Made by a program: the position numbers and the translations under genes
From: DASTGO01 sp035719045
GTDB taxonomy: Bacteria; Actinomycetota; Actinomycetes; Actinomycetales; Kineosporiaceae
Length of the DNA stretch: 8,142 nucleotides
NCBI GenBank assembly: GCA_035719045.1
Contig: DASTGO010000291.1
Location: 1 to 8,142, forward strand
Direction: 5' to 3'
In this document: in pieces, positions 5,765-8,142 of the stretch
Numbering within the stretch: the stretch's first letter is position 1
Layout: every line of letters starts with the position of its first letter
Notes under the pieces: model-generated
What the model saw: only the letters and a program-made list of their open reading frames with translations
What the model was told of the DNA's origin: nothing
Database searches by the model: none

Positions 5765-7603
5765 ATGTTGACCCGGCTGCGTGCGGTACTCGCGGTGACC
5801 ATGCTGGCGGGCTTCTACGTCCTGGCGACGGGGATCCTGGCCGCCCTGGCCGGGTTCACGTGGTGGGCGTGGAACGAACACCCCGGGACTGTGGCCGCGA
5901 AGCTGTCCGTCGTGACCGTGGTGGCCGCCTGGACGGTCGGTCTCGGCCTGTTCCGGGCCGTCCGGGCCCGCCCGGAGCTGCCCGACGGGATCCCGCTGAC
6001 GGCCGATCAAGCACCGGAGCTGTGGCAGTCGGTGCAGGAGCTGGCCGGGATCGCGGGCACCGAGCCGCCCGCCGAGATCGTCCTCGTCGAGGACGTCAAC
6101 GCCGCGGTCAGCGAGGACAGCCGGCTGCTGGGCCTGATCGGCGGCCGGCGTCGGCTGTTCCTGGGAATCCCGCTGCTCGTCGGACTCGACGTCACCCAGC
6201 TGCGCTCGGTGCTCGCCCACGAGCTCGGACACTACTCAGGACGGCACACCCGGCTCGGGGCGGTCAACTACCGTGGCCGGGTCGCCATCGTCGGCACGCT
6301 GAGCGAGCTGACAGGACTGGCCGCCTGGCTGCTGCGGCAGTACGCCAAGCTCTACTTCGTCGTCGAGGCCGCGGTCAGCCGTCGCCAGGAACTGGAGGCC
6401 GACCAGGCCTCGGCGTCCGCGGTCGGGGCGCAGGCCGCTGCCGGCGCGCTCAGCGAGATCCCCGTGCTCGCCGCGGCCTGGAACTTCTACCTCGAGGCCT
6501 ACGTGGCGTCCGCCTGGGAGGACGGGATCGCGCCGGAGGACCTGTTCGGAGGCTTCACGGCCCTGCTCGCCGGGCGTACGGATGAGCTGACCCGTCTGCG
6601 CGGCGAGCAACTGCCGGAGGAACACAGCCCCTGGGACTCCCACCCGCCGATCGCCGTCCGGGTCGCCGCACTGAGCGGGATGGCGGGGCCGGACCAGGCC
6701 CGGGACACCAGGCCCGCGCACACCCTGGTCCCGCAGTTCGAGCGGCACTGCGGGGAACTCACCCGGCGGCTGGCCGCGGCCCAGGACAAGACCCTGACCG
6801 CCTGGCCGGCCTTGACCGCGGCCGCGGTGGCGGGTGTGCAGCAGCGCCAGGCCGACATCGTCTACCGGGCGGTCGCCCGGGTCGGGCGTACGGCCACCGG
6901 CGACCTCGCAGGGCTGATCGGGCTGATCCGCGACGGCCGGTCCGGGGAACTGGCCCGGGACCTGTTCCCGCAGCCGGCCGAGGGGCCGGCGGAGGTGCTG
7001 GCCGAACCGGTGGAGCTCCTGCTCTGCGTCGCGGCGGTACAGGCCGGGCTGGCTCACTGGCAGCACTCGTGGTCCGGCCCGGCCGAACTGGTCCGCGCCG
7101 ACGGCACCGCGCTGGACTTCGCCGAGGTGGCCGCCCTGCTGGTCCGGCCGGAGTCCCTCGACGCAGGGCTGGCCCGGCTGGCGGCGGCGGGGATCGACCT
7201 GCAGCAGGGTCGGCAGGCCCAGAGCGGTGTCTCGGTGCGTGGGGCGGAGGTGATCGGCGGCCTGTCCGGGGCGAAGGTCGACGGTGAGGCCCGGGACGTC
7301 CTCATCCTCACCAACGGGCTGGTGCTCGTGCCCTGTCCCAAGGGCGGGGATCCTCGGCGGAGGCTGACCGGGCTGGCGGAAACGGAGCCGGCGGAACTGG
7401 TCGCGCGCTACGGCCTGCTCCCCTTCGAGGAGGTGACGCAGGCGAGGCTGCTCAAGCGGACTCCGGTCGGTGTCGAGCTGCACCTGCACGACGGCCGCAC
7501 GGTGACCGTTCAGGAGACCTGGAGCGGGGCCCGGCTGACCAAGGACAGTGACGCCCTGCTGGCCCAGCTGGCAGCCCCGGAGCCGGAGGCGACCACGGCC
7601 TGA
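5765..7603 (+). CDS. Membrane-anchored M48 family zinc metalloprotease with long C-terminal extension
   Basis: A 612-residue predicted membrane peptidase. The N-terminus has two hydrophobic helices (about 7-35 and 47-66). The protease domain follows with the zinc-binding, catalytic HELGH (His152, Glu153, His156) and the third ligand Glu211 in ELEADQA. A DSHPPIAVRVAAL segment (HPP at 293-295) matches the conserved M48 HPP element. M48 enzymes such as HtpX cleave membrane or misfolded proteins; the substrate here is unknown. HtpX itself is only about 290 residues. This protein runs about 300 residues further, first mostly helical and Ala-rich (about 310-480), then alternating strands (about 489-595, such as DVLILTNGLVLVP and GVELHLHDGRTVTV) that suggest a small beta domain, possibly PH-like. 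ATG 5765 is chosen for GGGGGAG 7 nt upstream and the membrane helix that follows directly. It is probably a single-gene unit unrelated to the fatty-acid genes. Confidence 0.9.
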   Translation: MLTRLRAVLAVTMLAGFYVLATGILAALAGFTWWAWNEHPGTVAAKLSVVTVVAAWTVGLGLFRAVRARPELPDGIPLTADQAPELWQSVQELAGIAGTEPPAEIVLVEDVNAAVSEDSRLLGLIGGRRRLFLGIPLLVGLDVTQLRSVLAHELGHYSGRHTRLGAVNYRGRVAIVGTLSELTGLAAWLLRQYAKLYFVVEAAVSRRQELEADQASASAVGAQAAAGALSEIPVLAAAWNFYLEAYVASAWEDGIAPEDLFGGFTALLAGRTDELTRLRGEQLPEEHSPWDSHPPIAVRVAALSGMAGPDQARDTRPAHTLVPQFERHCGELTRRLAAAQDKTLTAWPALTAAAVAGVQQRQADIVYRAVARVGRTATGDLAGLIGLIRDGRSGELARDLFPQPAEGPAEVLAEPVELLLCVAAVQAGLAHWQHSWSGPAELVRADGTALDFAEVAALLVRPESLDAGLARLAAAGIDLQQGRQAQSGVSVRGAEVIGGLSGAKVDGEARDVLILTNGLVLVPCPKGGDPRRRLTGLAETEPAELVARYGLLPFEEVTQARLLKRTPVGVELHLHDGRTVTVQETWSGARLTKDSDALLAQLAAPEPEATTA

Positions 7604-7623
7604 CCGCCCGCCGGTCGGGGCGG
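7604..7623 (+). terminator. Candidate terminator hairpin after the M48 protease gene
   Basis: CCGCCC (7604-7609) pairs perfectly with GGGCGG (7618-7623) around an 8-nt loop, starting at the first base after the stop codon. This is the same placement as the hairpin after the TetR gene. There is no U-tract. Confidence 0.4.
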
Positions 7624-7630
7624 AAGTCGT

Positions 7631-7685
7631 TGCTTCGCAAGGGATCTGGCCGAAGCAGGGATCTGGCCGAAGCAGGGATTGGCCG
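7631..7685. repeat. 17-bp tandem repeat with embedded inverted repeat
   Basis: AGGGATCTGGCCGAAGC occurs twice in perfect tandem (7640-7656 and 7657-7673). A third, partial copy (7674-7685) lacks one C. TGCTTCG (7631-7637) is the reverse complement of CGAAGCA, which ends each full unit (7651-7657 and 7668-7674), so two alternative 7-bp hairpins are possible. It lies between two convergent genes. It may be part of termination, or a small slippage-prone repeat with no function. Confidence 0.75.
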
Positions 7686-7711
7686 GGGCGGGGAGCGGCC
7701 TCCGGGCGGGC

Positions 7712-7736
7712 CCGGGCCACGACGGCCGCGGCCCGG
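7712..7736 (-). terminator. Candidate terminator hairpin for the right-edge minus-strand gene
   Basis: CCGGGCC (7712-7718) pairs perfectly with GGCCCGG (7730-7736) around an 11-nt loop. On the minus strand it begins 3 bases after the stop codon of the right-edge gene, a suitable place for its terminator. The overlapping GGCCCGGGCC (7709-7718) is itself a perfect palindrome. Confidence 0.45.
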
Positions 7737-7738
7737 CG

Positions 7739-8142
7739 TCAGCTGACGGAGATCCGGGCGGTCGGGAACGTCAGGGTGTCGGCCTCCTGATAGGCGATCT
7801 GGGAGTCGATGTCGGTGAACACCATGTCGGAGAAGACCAGCGGTGGCGGGAAGCTCGGCGACAGGGTCAGCGGCAGCAGGCCCAGTACGGTGCCGCGCTG
7901 GGACAGCACGTAGAGCTGAACGTTGCCCTCGAGGGTGACGTTGCGCGACCCGGTCAGCGTCATCGTCGCCCGCGGGTGCGTGACCGTCTGCTGGATGCCC
8001 TCGATGATCACCGAGGAGGCGGTGAACTTCAGCGCCTTCTGCGGGCCGGACGCCGTCTGCACGGTGGCCACCCCGTCGTAGGCGAGCCCGTGGAGGGTCT
8101 CCTTCGCGGCGACCAGATGTGCCGGGACCGCTGACACCACGG
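7739..8142 (-). CDS. Hypothetical protein, C-terminal part only (start lies beyond the right edge)
   Basis: About 134 residues ending at the TGA read from 7741-7739. The frame is still open at the window edge, so the GTG at 8140-8138 need not be the start and the N-terminus is probably missing. I do not recognise the family. The visible part alternates short polar and hydrophobic stretches in a beta-strand pattern (ATMTLTGSRNVTLEGNVQLY) and has a proline-flanked segment (LSPSFPPPLVFSDMVFTD). There are no cysteines and no obvious catalytic motif. A hydrophobic GTVLGLLPLTL stretch is too short and too central to be a confident membrane helix. The strand-rich character would suit a secreted or cell-surface protein, but the signal sequence, if any, is outside the window. 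A lipid-binding (LmeA/DUF2993-like) assignment was considered and not supported. Coding is supported by codon bias and by the hairpin after the stop. Confidence 0.75.
   Translation of the reverse strand, partial: VVSAVPAHLVAAKETLHGLAYDGVATVQTASGPQKALKFTASSVIIEGIQQTVTHPRATMTLTGSRNVTLEGNVQLYVLSQRGTVLGLLPLTLSPSFPPPLVFSDMVFTDIDSQIAYQEADTLTFPTARISVS

Noticed and set aside
5743..6585. A 280-codon plus-strand frame overlapping the M48 gene
   Set aside because: The product is Arg/Gly-rich with no motif, while the overlapping frame contains HELGH, EADQ and HPP in the correct order.
7739..8142. Assigning the right-edge protein to the LmeA/DUF2993 lipid-binding family
   Set aside because: It shares only a general beta-strand character. 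I could not match conserved positions, and half or more of the protein may be missing.

Overview
The window is very GC-rich, with G or C at nearly every third codon position, GTG starts and clear Shine-Dalgarno sequences. Together with the gene content this points to a chromosomal segment of a high-GC actinobacterium (Actinomycetota). I cannot name a genus. I see no mobile element, CRISPR array, tRNA or rRNA, and base use looks uniform across the genes.

Layout. (1) Left edge, 1-638 (+): a TetR-family repressor missing its first residues. A hairpin follows it, then a dyad that could be a TetR operator. (2) 733-1647 (+): a zinc-independent MDR-family (quinone-oxidoreductase-like) NADPH enzyme, plausibly controlled by the TetR protein. 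(3) A short convergent gap with GC-rich tandem repeats (1684-1727). (4) 1731-3143 (-): a thiolase resembling mycobacterial FadA2. (5) Divergent from it across only 49 bp, 3193-4593 (+): a two-domain 'high-molecular-weight' ketoacyl reductase resembling FabG4. One base later comes 4595-5515 (+), a MaoC/hydratase-2 protein resembling HtdX. (6) 5765-7603 (+): a membrane-anchored M48 metalloprotease with a long C-terminal extension. (7) A convergent gap with a 17-bp tandem repeat and hairpins. (8) 7739 to the right edge (-): the C-terminal part of an unrecognised, probably beta-rich protein.

How the genes work together. The core is the thiolase / FabG4 / HtdX block. From memory it has the same gene order and divergent arrangement as Rv0243 (fadA2), Rv0242c (fabG4) and Rv0241c (htdX) of Mycobacterium tuberculosis. 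The three enzymes carry out thiolytic cleavage or condensation, 3-ketoacyl reduction and 3-hydroxyacyl dehydration/hydration. These are three of the four steps of a beta-oxidation or reverse, FAS-II-like cycle. The acyl/enoyl oxidoreductase step is not encoded in the window.

Most of the window is ordinary chromosomal metabolism, and I found no clear new system. The items most worth a second look are the compact divergent control region and the low-complexity N-terminal extension of the thiolase, the C-terminal half of the M48 protease, the dyad before the MDR gene, and the two repeat clusters at convergent gene ends.
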